A stretch of DNA of 62,826 nt from Acetivibrio alkalicellulosi (GTDB lineage Bacteria > Bacillota > Clostridia > Acetivibrionales > Acetivibrionaceae), in NCBI GenBank assembly GCA_008125075.1, contig VLTH01000002.1:1108849-1171674 (forward strand). The letters are read 5' to 3'. Numbering within the stretch: position 1 is the stretch's first letter; each line of letters opens with the position of its first letter. The translations under genes were made by a program, and so were the position numbers. Shown here one piece after another: positions 35,907-45,035 of the stretch. Below the pieces are notes generated by a model that was not told where the DNA came from, made no database searches, and was given only the letters and a program-made list of their open reading frames with translations.

Positions 35907-36018
35907 TATATACTATTCTTCTTAAAAAGTTTGATTTTTTATCAAACTTTTTAGAAGATATAGTTCATCTGTTTATTGCAGCGGAACTTACTACTTTGAT
36001 TGCAGCTTCCGCTGAGAT
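35907..36018 (-). repeat. Dispersed repeat R3, copy 2 (inside the trp operon)
   Basis: On the minus strand it aligns with 49064-49177 along its length: an inverted repeat AGCGGAAGCTGC...CCGCTGCAAT, then GAACTATATCTTCTAAAAAG, then the hairpin AAAAAGTTTGAT/ATCAAACTTTTT and AGAATAGTATATAAG. It splits trpD from trpC and may attenuate or process the message. Confidence 0.8.
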
Positions 36019-36088
36019 ATATTATTCCATGACAAAACCTTTATTTATCTATAACTAAACCTGTTCTCTAACAGTTCTTATCCTATAA

Positions 36089-37102
36089 TTAAAATGAATT
36101 TGATAAATCTTTTAATTGATTTAGCTTTTCCATGGCTTTACCACTATCAATTATTTCTATAGCAAGTTCAATTCCCTCTTCAATACTTTCAGCTGCTTTT
36201 CCCACATAAAGAGCTGCTGCAGAATTTAATAATACAATATCCCTTTTATTGCCTTTGTCCCCATTAAAGATAGACAACATAATATCTACATTTTGTTTTG
36301 TGTCTCCTCCTGTCAACTCTTCCTTTGTGGACAGTAAAAACCCATATTCTCTTGGATCAATATAATAATTTACAACTCTTTTATCCCTTACCTCAGAAAC
36401 TTTTGTCTGAGCAGTTGTAGTTATCTCATCCATTCCGTCTAAACCGTGAATTACCATTGCTCTTTCTACTCCTAAATTTATAAGAACATTGGCAATAGGC
36501 TCAGTAAGCTTCTCATTAAAAACTCCCAACACTTGCCCCTTTGCATTTGCAGGATTGGTCAATGGTCCTAGAATATTAAAAATAGTTCTTATTCCCAATT
36601 CTTTTCTTGGGCCTGCCGCATATTTCATGGATTTATGAAATATAGGAGCAAACATAAAACCTATGCCCACTTTTTCAATACACTCTTTTACCTGTTTAGA
36701 AGAAAGGTTTATGTTTATCCCAAGACTTTCTAGAACATCGGCACTTCCACTTTTACTTGATACAGATCTATTTCCATGCTTAGCAACTGTAACGCCTCCT
36801 GCTGCAGCTATAAAAGCTGTAGCTGTAGAGATATTAAATGTATTAGAACCATCTCCACCTGTTCCACATGTATCTATATAGTATTCTACTTCCGGAGTAA
36901 ACTTATCAGCCTTTTGTCTCATTACCTTCGCACATCCTGTTATTTCTTCTATGGTTTCACCTTTCATCCTAAGAGCAGTAATAAAACTTCCAATCTGTGA
37001 CTGAGTTGCATTTCCATCCATAATATAATTTAAGGAATCTATCGCCTCTTGTTCTTTTAAGTCTATTCCCTCAACTAGTTTTGCTATTACCTCTTTTATC
37101 AT
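36089..37102 (-). CDS. trpD: Anthranilate phosphoribosyltransferase
   Basis: A 337-residue enzyme joining anthranilate to PRPP. DTCGTGGDGSNTFNIST is the PRPP-binding loop. HGNRSVSSKSGSADVLE, GFMFAPIFHKSMKY and RTIFNILGPLTNPA follow. The start is the ATG at 37102 preceded by GAGAGGAG, which gives the normal family length. It is third in the operon, 101 bp after trpG. Confidence 0.97.
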   Translation of the reverse strand: MIKEVIAKLVEGIDLKEQEAIDSLNYIMDGNATQSQIGSFITALRMKGETIEEITGCAKVMRQKADKFTPEVEYYIDTCGTGGDGSNTFNISTATAFIAAAGGVTVAKHGNRSVSSKSGSADVLESLGININLSSKQVKECIEKVGIGFMFAPIFHKSMKYAAGPRKELGIRTIFNILGPLTNPANAKGQVLGVFNEKLTEPIANVLINLGVERAMVIHGLDGMDEITTTAQTKVSEVRDKRVVNYYIDPREYGFLLSTKEELTGGDTKQNVDIMLSIFNGDKGNKRDIVLLNSAAALYVGKAAESIEEGIELAIEIIDSGKAMEKLNQLKDLSNSF

Positions 37103-37203
37103 ACATAATCTCCTCTCTTCTATTCTCTTCATGTCTATGTTTATCTTAATCTTAATCTAAGACATACCTTAAGCTCCCATATTTAGCTTTATCTAAATCA
37201 CTC

Positions 37204-37782
37204 TTAGCTCACTCTTATAAAGTTTCTTAATATTTCTTTTCCTTCAGGTGTTAATATAGATTCTGGATGAAATTGTATTCCAAATACCGGAAAAGACTCG
37301 TGCTTAAGTCCCATAATCTCTCCATCAGGTGTCTTCGCCGTAACTTTAAGGCATTTTGGCAAAGTGCCTTTTTCAACTATAAGAGAATGGTACCTTCCAA
37401 CCCTAAGCTCTGAAGGAAGTTTGGCAAAAATTTCACAGTCAGTGTCAATTTGTATATTCGAGGACTTCCCATGCATCAACTCTTTGGCATGTATCACTCG
37501 ACCTCCAAATGCTTCACCAATAGCCTGATGTCCAAGGCATACGCCCATTATAGGAATGTGGGGACCTAAGTCTCTGATTAATTGTATACATATCCCTGCA
37601 TCCTTAGGAAATCCTGGTCCAGGGGAAACTACTATGTGAGAAGGATTTTTTTCTCTTAACTCTTCAATTGTTATCTTGTCATTTCTAAACACTTCAATAT
37701 CAGGACATATCTCACCTACATACTGATAAAGGTTATACGTAAAGGAATCATAATTGTCAATAATAATAATTCTTTTTTTCAT
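37204..37782 (-). CDS. trpG: Anthranilate synthase glutaminase component
   Basis: A 192-residue class I glutamine amidotransferase. The nucleophile Cys lies in MGVCLGHQAIGEAFGG; His/Glu are in GIQFHPESILTPEG. SPGPGFPKDAG forms the oxyanion strand. It supplies ammonia to TrpE and may also serve PabA function in folate synthesis, as in other Firmicutes. The start overlaps the trpE stop by 4 bp. Confidence 0.96.
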   Translation of the reverse strand: MKKRIIIIDNYDSFTYNLYQYVGEICPDIEVFRNDKITIEELREKNPSHIVVSPGPGFPKDAGICIQLIRDLGPHIPIMGVCLGHQAIGEAFGGRVIHAKELMHGKSSNIQIDTDCEIFAKLPSELRVGRYHSLIVEKGTLPKCLKVTAKTPDGEIMGLKHESFPVFGIQFHPESILTPEGKEILRNFIRVS

Positions 37783-39263
37783 TTTATTTCACCTACTTCC
37801 TCTAAAGCCTTAAGAAGTGCTTTTGCCTTATTTATACACTCTTCATATTCATTTTCTGGAACTGAATCAGCTACAATTCCTGCACCTGCCTGAACATAAG
37901 CCTTACCATCTTTAAATATCATGGTTCTTATAGTTATACAACTGTCTAAGTTACCATTAAAACTAAGATATCCTATAGCTCCTCCATATGGTCCTCTTTT
38001 GACAGTCTCAAGTTCATCTATTATTTCCATGGCCCTCACTTTAGGTGCTCCTGATAATGTGCCTGCTGGTAGAATTGACATCATAGCATCAAAAGGTGTT
38101 TTATCGTCTTTAAGCTTTCCTGAAACATTAGTAACAATATGCATTACATGTGAGTATCTCTCTATATGCATTAAATCTGATACCTTGACTGTTCCATATT
38201 TTGAGACTCTTCCAATGTCATTTCTTCCTAGGTCAACCAACATTGTATGTTCTGCAATTTCTTTTTTGTCAGATAGAAGATCTTTTTCTAATGCCTCATC
38301 TTCTTCTTTTGTCTCACCTCTTTTTCTTGTTCCTGCTATAGGACAAGTTTCAACAGTTCCATCTTCCACTCTGGCCAGCATTTCAGGAGAAGATCCTACA
38401 ATCTTGTAATCATCAAATTTAAGATAATACATGTAGGGTGAAGGATTTATAATTCTTAAGACTCTGTAAACATTAAATGGATGTTGATCGGTCTCCACAC
38501 ATAGACGCTGGGAAAGGACTACTTGGAATATATCTCCATTTCGAATGTACTCCTTTGCCTTTAACACATTTTGACAATATGAATCCTTTGAAATATTGGT
38601 TGTATATTTAAACTCTTTACTTTTTTCACTAAAGTCAGGAGTAAAATTGTCAACTATCTTCCATCTTGTCTCAAGTATTTCTCTGTAAATACTCTTTATT
38701 CGGTCAACAACGCTGTTATATCCCCTTTCTATGTTTCCATTAACCTTAAGATTAACAATAATATGAATTTTCTGCTTTAAATGATCAAAAACCAGTACTT
38801 CATCAGTAAACATAAAATGACACTCAGGTAAATTTAAATCATCTTCAGGTATTTGAGTAAGATCTTCATAATACCTTATAAGATCATACCCAAAAAATCC
38901 TACTGCTCCTCCATTAAACCTAGGAAGTTTTGGAATACTGGCTCCTTTATATTCCCTCATTAGTTTCCTTATAATCTCTACTGGATTTCCATACTCTTCT
39001 TTTATTAATCCATTTTTATCTTCAATAACTGTTTTATTGTTGTAACTTTTTACTTTTAAAAAAGGATTCCGTCCTATAATAGAATACCTTGCCCATTTTT
39101 CGCCTCCCTCAACACTTTCAAGCAAAAAGCAATACCTGCTGTCTTCAAACCTTTTAAAAAGGCTGATTGGAGTTTCCATATCTGCATAAACCTCCATAGA
39201 TACAGGTATTATGTTATAATCTTTTGCCAATTTTTTAACATCTTCAATACATGGATAAAACAT
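37779..39263 (-). CDS. trpE: Anthranilate synthase component I
   Basis: A 494-residue chorismate-binding enzyme. The N-terminal part has LLESVEGGEKWARYSIIG, whose LLES motif helps form the tryptophan feedback site. The catalytic half contains GDIFQVVLSQR, INPSPYMYYL, GSSPEMLARV, PIAGTRKRG, MLVDLGRNDIGRV, ILPAGTLSGAPKVRAM and QAGAGIVADSVPENEY. First gene of the operon, with AAAGGAGG before the ATG. A leader with a TRAP-like site and terminator lies directly upstream. Confidence 0.97.
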   Translation of the reverse strand: MFYPCIEDVKKLAKDYNIIPVSMEVYADMETPISLFKRFEDSRYCFLLESVEGGEKWARYSIIGRNPFLKVKSYNNKTVIEDKNGLIKEEYGNPVEIIRKLMREYKGASIPKLPRFNGGAVGFFGYDLIRYYEDLTQIPEDDLNLPECHFMFTDEVLVFDHLKQKIHIIVNLKVNGNIERGYNSVVDRIKSIYREILETRWKIVDNFTPDFSEKSKEFKYTTNISKDSYCQNVLKAKEYIRNGDIFQVVLSQRLCVETDQHPFNVYRVLRIINPSPYMYYLKFDDYKIVGSSPEMLARVEDGTVETCPIAGTRKRGETKEEDEALEKDLLSDKKEIAEHTMLVDLGRNDIGRVSKYGTVKVSDLMHIERYSHVMHIVTNVSGKLKDDKTPFDAMMSILPAGTLSGAPKVRAMEIIDELETVKRGPYGGAIGYLSFNGNLDSCITIRTMIFKDGKAYVQAGAGIVADSVPENEYEECINKAKALLKALEEVGEIK

Positions 39264-39310
39264 GAATAACGCCTCCTTTTAAATAAGGAAAACATGAGAT
39301 AGGACTAAAC

Positions 39311-39338
39311 TAAAAAAACCAGGATACAGAAACCTGGT
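39311..39338 (-). terminator. Attenuator terminator in the trp leader
   Basis: In the transcript ACCAGG pairs with CCTGGT across a 9-nt loop and is followed by seven U residues. It sits between the NAG-triplet array and the trpE start, where a TRAP-controlled terminator is expected. Confidence 0.85.
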
Positions 39339-39371
39339 ATTAGGACAAAACTAATAAAATCCAAAAATCAC

Positions 39372-39414
39372 CTAGTCTCTTCTCATCTCTTCTCAACTCT
39401 TCTCATCTTGCCTT
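39372..39414 (-). promoter_or_regulatory. TRAP-like RNA-binding site in the trp leader
   Basis: On the minus strand nine NAG triplets (AAG, AAG, six GAG, then UAG) follow each other with exactly 2-nt spacers, a strict 5-nt period. Bacillus TRAP (MtrB) binds 11 such triplets, preferring GAG and UAG, and thereby lets a downstream terminator form when tryptophan is plentiful. The terminator at 39311-39338 fits. No mtrB gene is in this window. Confidence 0.8.
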
Positions 39415-39554
39415 ACATCTTTTAGCCACTCTTTTGTGAAAATCAAATACAAAAAAATAGCTTAAAATAATATACTAATAATTCCAACAATCTTGACTTT
39501 AGTGTTATTATACCATAATATATTTCTCAAAGGCAACAATTATTTTGTACAGGA

Positions 39555-39752
39555 GGTGCATTTAGTGAATGTGAAGAAAAACATTCCAGAAACTTAAGTT
39601 ACGCAGTCTAGAGCCTGTAAATGCTCCTCAGGGTCGAGCAAAACTCGCTATCGCTCAAACAATGCTCTCCCTTTCCTCGTCGCATTAACAGGCTCTACAA
39701 CTTGCTTCACAATGTTTCTTCCATGTTTTTCTTCACTTAAAAAATATGCACC
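39555..39752. repeat. 198-bp long palindrome (MITE-like or structured RNA)
   Basis: The ends are GGTGCAT and ATGCACC. The arms share AGTGAA, TGAAGAAAAACAT, AGAAAC, TAGAGCCTGT and ATGC in mirror order. The loop (about 39625-39681) is GC-richer and carries its own GAGC...GCTC and AGGG...CCCT helices. It lies upstream of the mutarotase-like gene and the trp leader. No coding potential. Confidence 0.85.
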
Positions 39753-39794
39753 CTTTATACAGAAAGTTTTTTATAAATATTTAGGAGGTTTTTA

Positions 39795-40676
39795 ATGAAG
39801 GATTCAAATACTAATCTTATACTAAAAAATGACAGACTAAAAGTTGAAATTAGCTACCCTGGAAAACAATATACCGGTTCTAGGTTTGATTGGACTGGTT
39901 TTATAACTGGTGTTTACCTTGATAACAAATACTCTTTTTGTGCTAAAGAATCACAAATAGAAGGTCAGGGCTCTGGCGGAATAGGTTTTTGTAATGAGTT
40001 TGGAATAAATACTCCAATAGGTTACAACGAAATAAAACCCGGCGAGAAATTTCCCAAAATAGGTGTTGGTCTTTTAACCCGCCCTGACCAATCTGATTAT
40101 TTCTTTTTTGATAAATACCAAGTTTCACCTTTTGATTTTACAATATTCCAGGACTCAAACAGTATAACATTTGTATCTCAGCCAAAAGAATGTAATGGCT
40201 ATGCTGTAAAAATGACAAAGAAATTAACCTTATCCCAGAACACACTAACTATAAATTATCATTTAGAAAACACAGGAAGCCAGGAAATTATAACGGAAGA
40301 ATACTGTCATAATTTTATTTCTATTAACAATAATCTTATTGGACCTGGTTATGTTTTAAGATTTCCATATAACTTAATAATAAAAGATTTACCCAATGTT
40401 TTAGAATTTAGTGGCAATGAAATTCGGTTAACAAAAAAACCATCTAAAGACTTTAACTGCCAGCCTAAAGGCTTTGATACTGTACAAAATCACTACTGGG
40501 AACTTCTTTATACACCTTTAAAAACAGGAGTAAGAGAATACAGTGATTTTCCTTTAAAATATGTGGCACTTTGGGGAACTACCCATGTAATTAGTCCAGA
40601 GGTATTTATAGATGTAAAAATAAAACCTGGTAAAACACAAGAGTGGTCAAGAAGATATGAATTTTTTACATATTAA
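39795..40676 (+). CDS. Galactose-mutarotase-like protein
   Basis: A 293-residue soluble protein that looks all-beta. GSRFDWTGFITGVYLDNKYSFC, GGIGFCNEFGI, the mid-protein strand run KMTKKLTLSQNTLTINYHLEN and EEYCHNFISINNN (with a conserved His) fit the aldose-1-epimerase/carbohydrate-mutarotase superfold. The exact sugar is unknown. AGGAGG precedes the ATG. It is alone on its strand, between the trp leader and glnS. Confidence 0.75.
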   Translation: MKDSNTNLILKNDRLKVEISYPGKQYTGSRFDWTGFITGVYLDNKYSFCAKESQIEGQGSGGIGFCNEFGINTPIGYNEIKPGEKFPKIGVGLLTRPDQSDYFFFDKYQVSPFDFTIFQDSNSITFVSQPKECNGYAVKMTKKLTLSQNTLTINYHLENTGSQEIITEEYCHNFISINNNLIGPGYVLRFPYNLIIKDLPNVLEFSGNEIRLTKKPSKDFNCQPKGFDTVQNHYWELLYTPLKTGVREYSDFPLKYVALWGTTHVISPEVFIDVKIKPGKTQEWSRRYEFFTY

Positions 40677-40723
40677 TGATGTATTGATAAAAGATAATGG
40701 CTCTATGCCACAATTTTTTTATC

Positions 40724-40769
40724 TTATTCTAAGACCTCCATCTTCTATAAGGTGGAGGTCTTAGAATAA
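40724..40769. terminator. Perfect 16-bp stem between converging genes
   Basis: TTATTCTAAGACCTCC (40724-40739) pairs with 40754-40769. It follows the mutarotase-like gene and also lies 3' of glnS. There is no clean U-tract, so termination may depend on stem strength. Confidence 0.6.
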
Positions 40770-40829
40770 TCATCTTCAGGTAGAGTAGCGTCTCCACCTA
40801 AAGCCCTGATATTTAGCTCTAGCTAACCG
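40770..40829 (-). repeat. Hairpin repeat R4, copy 2 (3' of glnS)
   Basis: It has the same CTTCAGG...GAG / CTC-ACCT-AAG stem and CCCTGATATTTAGCT tail as the copy 3' of aroE (15568-15622). Both lie just after a stop codon, in the same orientation. Confidence 0.65.
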
Positions 40830-40845
40830 GTCAACTTACTTGCTA

Positions 40846-42567
40846 CTACTTATTTGAAATTTTTGCCCATGTATCTTTTAAAGATACAGTTCTGTTAAAA
40901 ACCAACTCATCTTTTGTTGAGTCAACCATATCAACGCAAAAATATCCTAATCTCATAAACTGAAACATATCTCCTGATTTTGCATCTTTAAGACTAGGTT
41001 CAAGTTTACAAGAATGTAAAACTTCAATGGATTTTGGGTTAATTTCATCAATAAAATCAACACCTTCATTGGCACCAGGATTTTGAACACTAAATAAGTG
41101 ATCATATAAACGAACCTGTGCATCAACTGCATGGTTACTGGACACCCAGTGTATTGTTCCTTTTACCTTTCTTCCGTCAGGTGAGTTTCCTCCCTTAGAT
41201 TCTGGATCATAAGTACAGTGAACTTCAATGACTTCACCTGTTGCTTCATCTTTTTTAACGTCTACACACTTTATAAAATAAGTACTTTTAAGCCTTACTT
41301 CTTTTCCTGGTGCTAATCTAAAATACTTCTTAGGAGGATCTTCACAAAAATCATCCTGCTCAATATATAGCACTTTTGAAAAAGGCACTTTCCTTGTCCC
41401 AGAATTAGGGTCCTCAGGATTATTTGACACTTCAAACTCTTCTACTAAATCGTCAGGATAATTATCAATTATCACTTTTAAAGGTTTTAATACAGCCATT
41501 ACCCTTTGTGCTTTTTGATTTAATTCTTCACGTATACAATGCTCTAAAAGAGCAATGTCAACAGTACTATTGCTTTTTGCAACACCAATTTTGCCACAAA
41601 ACTCCCTGATTGATGAAGGTGTATATCCTCTTCTTCTCATAGCTGATATTGTTGGCATCCTTGGATCATTCCATCCCTCAACATGCCCCTCTTTTACAAG
41701 TTGTAAAAGCTTTCTCTTGCTTAAAACTGTATGGGTCAAATTAAGACGAGCAAATTCAATCTGTCTTGATTTACACTCTAAATCTATTGTTTCTAAGAAC
41801 CAGTTATAAAGTGGTCTATGATCTTCAAATTCAAGGGTGCAAATAGAATGTGTTATTCCCTCATATGAATCAGACAGGGGATGGGCAAAATCATACATTG
41901 GATATATGCACCAATCATTGCCTGTTCTATGGTGTTTTGCTCTCATTATCCTGTAAATTACAGGATCCCTCATATTAAGGTTTGGAGAAGACATATCTAT
42001 TTTTGCTCTAAGTACCCTTGAACCATCCTCGAACTCCCCATTTTTCATTTTGACAAACAATTCCATATTCTCTTCAATTGTACGATTTCTATAGGGACTA
42101 TCTTTTCCTGGTTCAGTAAGAGTTCCTCTATATTCTCTTATTTCATCTGCATTTAGGTCGCAAACAAATGCTTTTCCCATCTCAATTAACTTTATAGCAC
42201 AATCGTAAATCATATGAAAATAACCAGATGCATAAAAGAGTCTATCTTCCCAATCAACTCCTAACCACTTAACATCTTCTATAATTGACTCTACATATTC
42301 ATTTTCTTCTTTGCTAGGATTTGTGTCATCAAACCTCAAATTAAACTTACCATTATTATTAGAGGCAATTCCATAATTTAGACATATTGATTTTGCATGT
42401 CCAATGTGAAGATAACCATTTGGTTCAGGTGGAAATCTAGTATGAACCCTTTTACCAAACCTATTTTCCTCAGTATCCTTATCAATAATATCCTGAATAA
42501 AGTTTGAATATATCTCTTTTTCTTCTGGAATATTTTCATTATTTTTTTCATCAGTTTTCATATTCAT
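40846..42567 (-). CDS. glnS: Glutaminyl-tRNA synthetase
   Basis: A 573-residue class I synthetase. [16 protein letters not shown] holds the HIGH motif and VLSKRKL the KMSKS equivalent. FDDTNPSKE and the C-terminal anticodon-binding beta barrels ([26 protein letters not shown]) are of GlnRS rather than GluRS type. GlnRS is irregularly distributed in Firmicutes, most of which use GatCAB, so it is likely an old transfer. GGGAGG precedes the ATG. Confidence 0.96.
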   Translation of the reverse strand: MNMKTDEKNNENIPEEKEIYSNFIQDIIDKDTEENRFGKRVHTRFPPEPNGYLHIGHAKSICLNYGIASNNNGKFNLRFDDTNPSKEENEYVESIIEDVKWLGVDWEDRLFYASGYFHMIYDCAIKLIEMGKAFVCDLNADEIREYRGTLTEPGKDSPYRNRTIEENMELFVKMKNGEFEDGSRVLRAKIDMSSPNLNMRDPVIYRIMRAKHHRTGNDWCIYPMYDFAHPLSDSYEGITHSICTLEFEDHRPLYNWFLETIDLECKSRQIEFARLNLTHTVLSKRKLLQLVKEGHVEGWNDPRMPTISAMRRRGYTPSSIREFCGKIGVAKSNSTVDIALLEHCIREELNQKAQRVMAVLKPLKVIIDNYPDDLVEEFEVSNNPEDPNSGTRKVPFSKVLYIEQDDFCEDPPKKYFRLAPGKEVRLKSTYFIKCVDVKKDEATGEVIEVHCTYDPESKGGNSPDGRKVKGTIHWVSSNHAVDAQVRLYDHLFSVQNPGANEGVDFIDEINPKSIEVLHSCKLEPSLKDAKSGDMFQFMRLGYFCVDMVDSTKDELVFNRTVSLKDTWAKISNK

Positions 42568-42663
42568 TTTTGCTTCCTCCCATTTACATAAAAATTCCTA
42601 ATCAATGTATTCATATAATTACGTTATGTATAAATCAAGCTAGAATAATACTATTATATACAA

Positions 42664-43107
42664 TTAATCATTTCTTTCAATACTTATTTTTTCACTATCT
42701 CGAAATACCCACAATTTATATCCCAAAAAATTTACTATTTGAGCTATAACTATTACAATTAGTTTTGCAATTAGTTTATCAAGCCCTAGTGTATCAACTA
42801 ATAGTGTCAAAGCTAATAGTGTTAAAGATAATGAAACTATATTAATAATTACAAACTTAACTAATTGCTCAGTTGTCTTTTTGTTTTTACCTGAATCTTT
42901 AAACGTCCATATTTTGTTAAGCAAAAAACTATTAGCTATTCCAAAAGAGTACCCTAAAATCTGAGCAATCTGATAGTTTATACCCATAAATTCTATAGCT
43001 GTCCAATAAACAATCGTATCGACTAATGTATTACTAACTCCAACTATTCCAAATTTGATTACTTGTCCACTAAGCATATAGTTTACTATTTTTCCAAGAC
43101 CCCTCAC
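42664..43107 (-). CDS. GtrA family membrane protein
   Basis: A 147-residue protein with four transmembrane helices and the GtrA pattern (FGIVGVSNTLVDTIVYW, GYSFGIANSFLLNKIWTF, FLGYKLWVFRD). Members are thought to help polyprenyl-phosphate-linked sugars cross the membrane or to assist glycosyltransferases. The GTG at 43107 has GGAGG 8 nt before it; a TTG at 43122 lies within that site. It lies 60 bp after the NlpC/P60 gene on the same strand, suggesting a cell-envelope unit. Confidence 0.9.
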   Translation of the reverse strand: MRGLGKIVNYMLSGQVIKFGIVGVSNTLVDTIVYWTAIEFMGINYQIAQILGYSFGIANSFLLNKIWTFKDSGKNKKTTEQLVKFVIINIVSLSLTLLALTLLVDTLGLDKLIAKLIVIVIAQIVNFLGYKLWVFRDSEKISIERND

Positions 43108-43167
43108 AATATTTTCCTCCAAATAAAACTCTTATAAAAGAGCCGTTTCCAACCTCTTTAAATCTTG

Positions 43168-43920
43168 TTACTCTAAATATGCCCATCTAAGAATTACAGC
43201 TGGTTCTTTGTACCAATTGTTATTCTCACTTGGTACTTTTTCTATAATAACCTTTCTATGTGCAGGATCAGCCTGTATCCATTCATTGTTTCCTATATAG
43301 GCCATTGTATGTATTCCATTTTGAGTAACCATTATATCTCCTTCTTTGAGCATACTATGATCAAAGCCATTTAAGTTTTCAATTGAAATAATCGGAACAG
43401 TAAGACCTCTGTATTCTTCTTTCATAGCTTCAGCTGAAAAGTCGAAAACCCATAGATATAAAGCCTTTCTTATATACTTAGGACTTAGATTTCTGACTCC
43501 TAATTTAAAATAAGCATCTATAACTCCCCTTCTTACCAAACCAGAACAGTCTATTCCGAAAATGCTTTCTCCCCCCCATAGATATACTGTTCCCTCATAT
43601 CTTTTTAGGGATTCTATGTATTCATTTCGAATTACCTCTTTGTCAATAGTTTTACCATCAATAAACAGTAGCCACAAAACAGTTATAAAAAGTAGTACTA
43701 AAAATCCTTTATATATTTTAAATTTATAAAATAAAAAACTGCTATATAGTAGTATAGAAATTATGTTTGCAAATATCATAAGATTTGTTATTGATCTATT
43801 TATTGGATTATAAAGTAAAACTGCCAGCACAAAAAACAATACTAAAAACAAAATCCCATGAATTACTTTTCCAGTTTTATATCTTTTTGAGTTTGACAAT
43901 GATTCAATAATACCCTTCAC
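43168..43920 (-). CDS. Membrane-anchored NlpC/P60 peptidase
   Basis: A 250-residue protein. Three transmembrane helices lie in the first ~90 residues. The rest is an NlpC/P60-like domain: YLWGGESIFGIDCSGLVRRG holds the catalytic Cys, IHTMAYIGNNEWI the His, and ADPAHRKV the polar third residue. Such enzymes cut peptidoglycan stem peptides outside the cell. An N-terminal three-helix anchor instead of a signal peptide is less usual. The start is a GTG with GGAGG upstream. Confidence 0.87.
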   Translation of the reverse strand: MKGIIESLSNSKRYKTGKVIHGILFLVLFFVLAVLLYNPINRSITNLMIFANIISILLYSSFLFYKFKIYKGFLVLLFITVLWLLFIDGKTIDKEVIRNEYIESLKRYEGTVYLWGGESIFGIDCSGLVRRGVIDAYFKLGVRNLSPKYIRKALYLWVFDFSAEAMKEEYRGLTVPIISIENLNGFDHSMLKEGDIMVTQNGIHTMAYIGNNEWIQADPAHRKVIIEKVPSENNNWYKEPAVILRWAYLE

Positions 43921-43949
43921 TTTTTTAGTTCCTCCACTTTATAATTTGT

Positions 43950-44939
43950 TCAACCTGAAAAACTGCATAGACTTTCTATTAATAGTTTAACTGCATTTTC
44001 GATATCCGTCAAACATGCTGTTTCTACAGGACTATGTACGTACCTGCAGGGAATAGAAATAGCTCCTGATGGTACTCCTCCTGCTGATATATGTATTGCT
44101 CCAGGATCACTTCCCCCAGCTTCTAAAACCTCATACTGATATGGTATATTTATTTTCTTTGCACTATTTTCTAAAAGTTTCTTTACTTTTGGATGACATA
44201 TAATTGATCTATCTTTAATTTTAATTGCAGGGCCTTTTCCACATTTAACTTCCATAAGATGAGAATTAGGAGTATCCCCTGTCAAAGTAACATCTACAGC
44301 AATTGCTAAATCAGGCTTTATTTGATAAGCAGCAGTTTTAGCCCCTCTAAGCCCAAGCTCCTCCTGAACTGTAAAAACATAATATATTTCATTTTCAGTT
44401 TTAGGCATATTGTTTATTGCATCTATTACTACTGCACATCCACTTCTGTCATCTAATGCTTTTGAAATAATAATGTTCCCCTGCTTAACACAATCTCCAA
44501 CAAAGCATGCTACATCACCAATTCCAACAAGTTTTAATGCCTCTTCCTTACTATCTACCCCAATATCTATATACATTTTAGATAACTTTAAATTTTTTAA
44601 ATCATCAAGCTTTTGCTCATAGTGCAAAGCTCCAATTGTTCCATTATTAAATCTTACTTTTTGACCAATAGAGTTGTACTGATTTACTCCTCCAATACTT
44701 GAAAATCTAACAAATCCATTGTCATCTATAAATGTTGCCATCACCCCTATTTCATCCATATGAGCAGCAACCATAATCTTTTTACCATTTCCTTTTTTTA
44801 CAGCAATTAGATTGCCTAATGTATCTACAGTTATCTGGTCTACTTTTCCCTTTATCTCTTCTTTTATAACATTTCTAATTTCTTCTTCGTTTCCAGATAC
44901 TCCCGTTGTTTGAGTAAGTTTTTTTAGTAAATCAAACAT
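43950..44939 (-). CDS. M42 family aminopeptidase (copy 1)
   Basis: A 329-residue dinuclear metallo-aminopeptidase forming tetrahedral complexes. Metal and catalytic residues sit in VAAHMDEIGVMA, ALDDRSGC, TVQEELGLRGA, AVDVT, and CRYVHSPVETA. Older annotations call such proteins endoglucanase CelM. Third in transcription order of three tandem paralogues. GGAGG precedes the ATG. Confidence 0.95.
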   Translation of the reverse strand: MFDLLKKLTQTTGVSGNEEEIRNVIKEEIKGKVDQITVDTLGNLIAVKKGNGKKIMVAAHMDEIGVMATFIDDNGFVRFSSIGGVNQYNSIGQKVRFNNGTIGALHYEQKLDDLKNLKLSKMYIDIGVDSKEEALKLVGIGDVACFVGDCVKQGNIIISKALDDRSGCAVVIDAINNMPKTENEIYYVFTVQEELGLRGAKTAAYQIKPDLAIAVDVTLTGDTPNSHLMEVKCGKGPAIKIKDRSIICHPKVKKLLENSAKKINIPYQYEVLEAGGSDPGAIHISAGGVPSGAISIPCRYVHSPVETACLTDIENAVKLLIESLCSFSG

Positions 44940-45035
44940 TTTATTTCCTCCATTTATATTATTATTCCATCATTATATTTTCAATTTATATTGTTTTAAA
45001 GTCAATGGAGCCTATTTTTAGCCTTATAGTTAACT

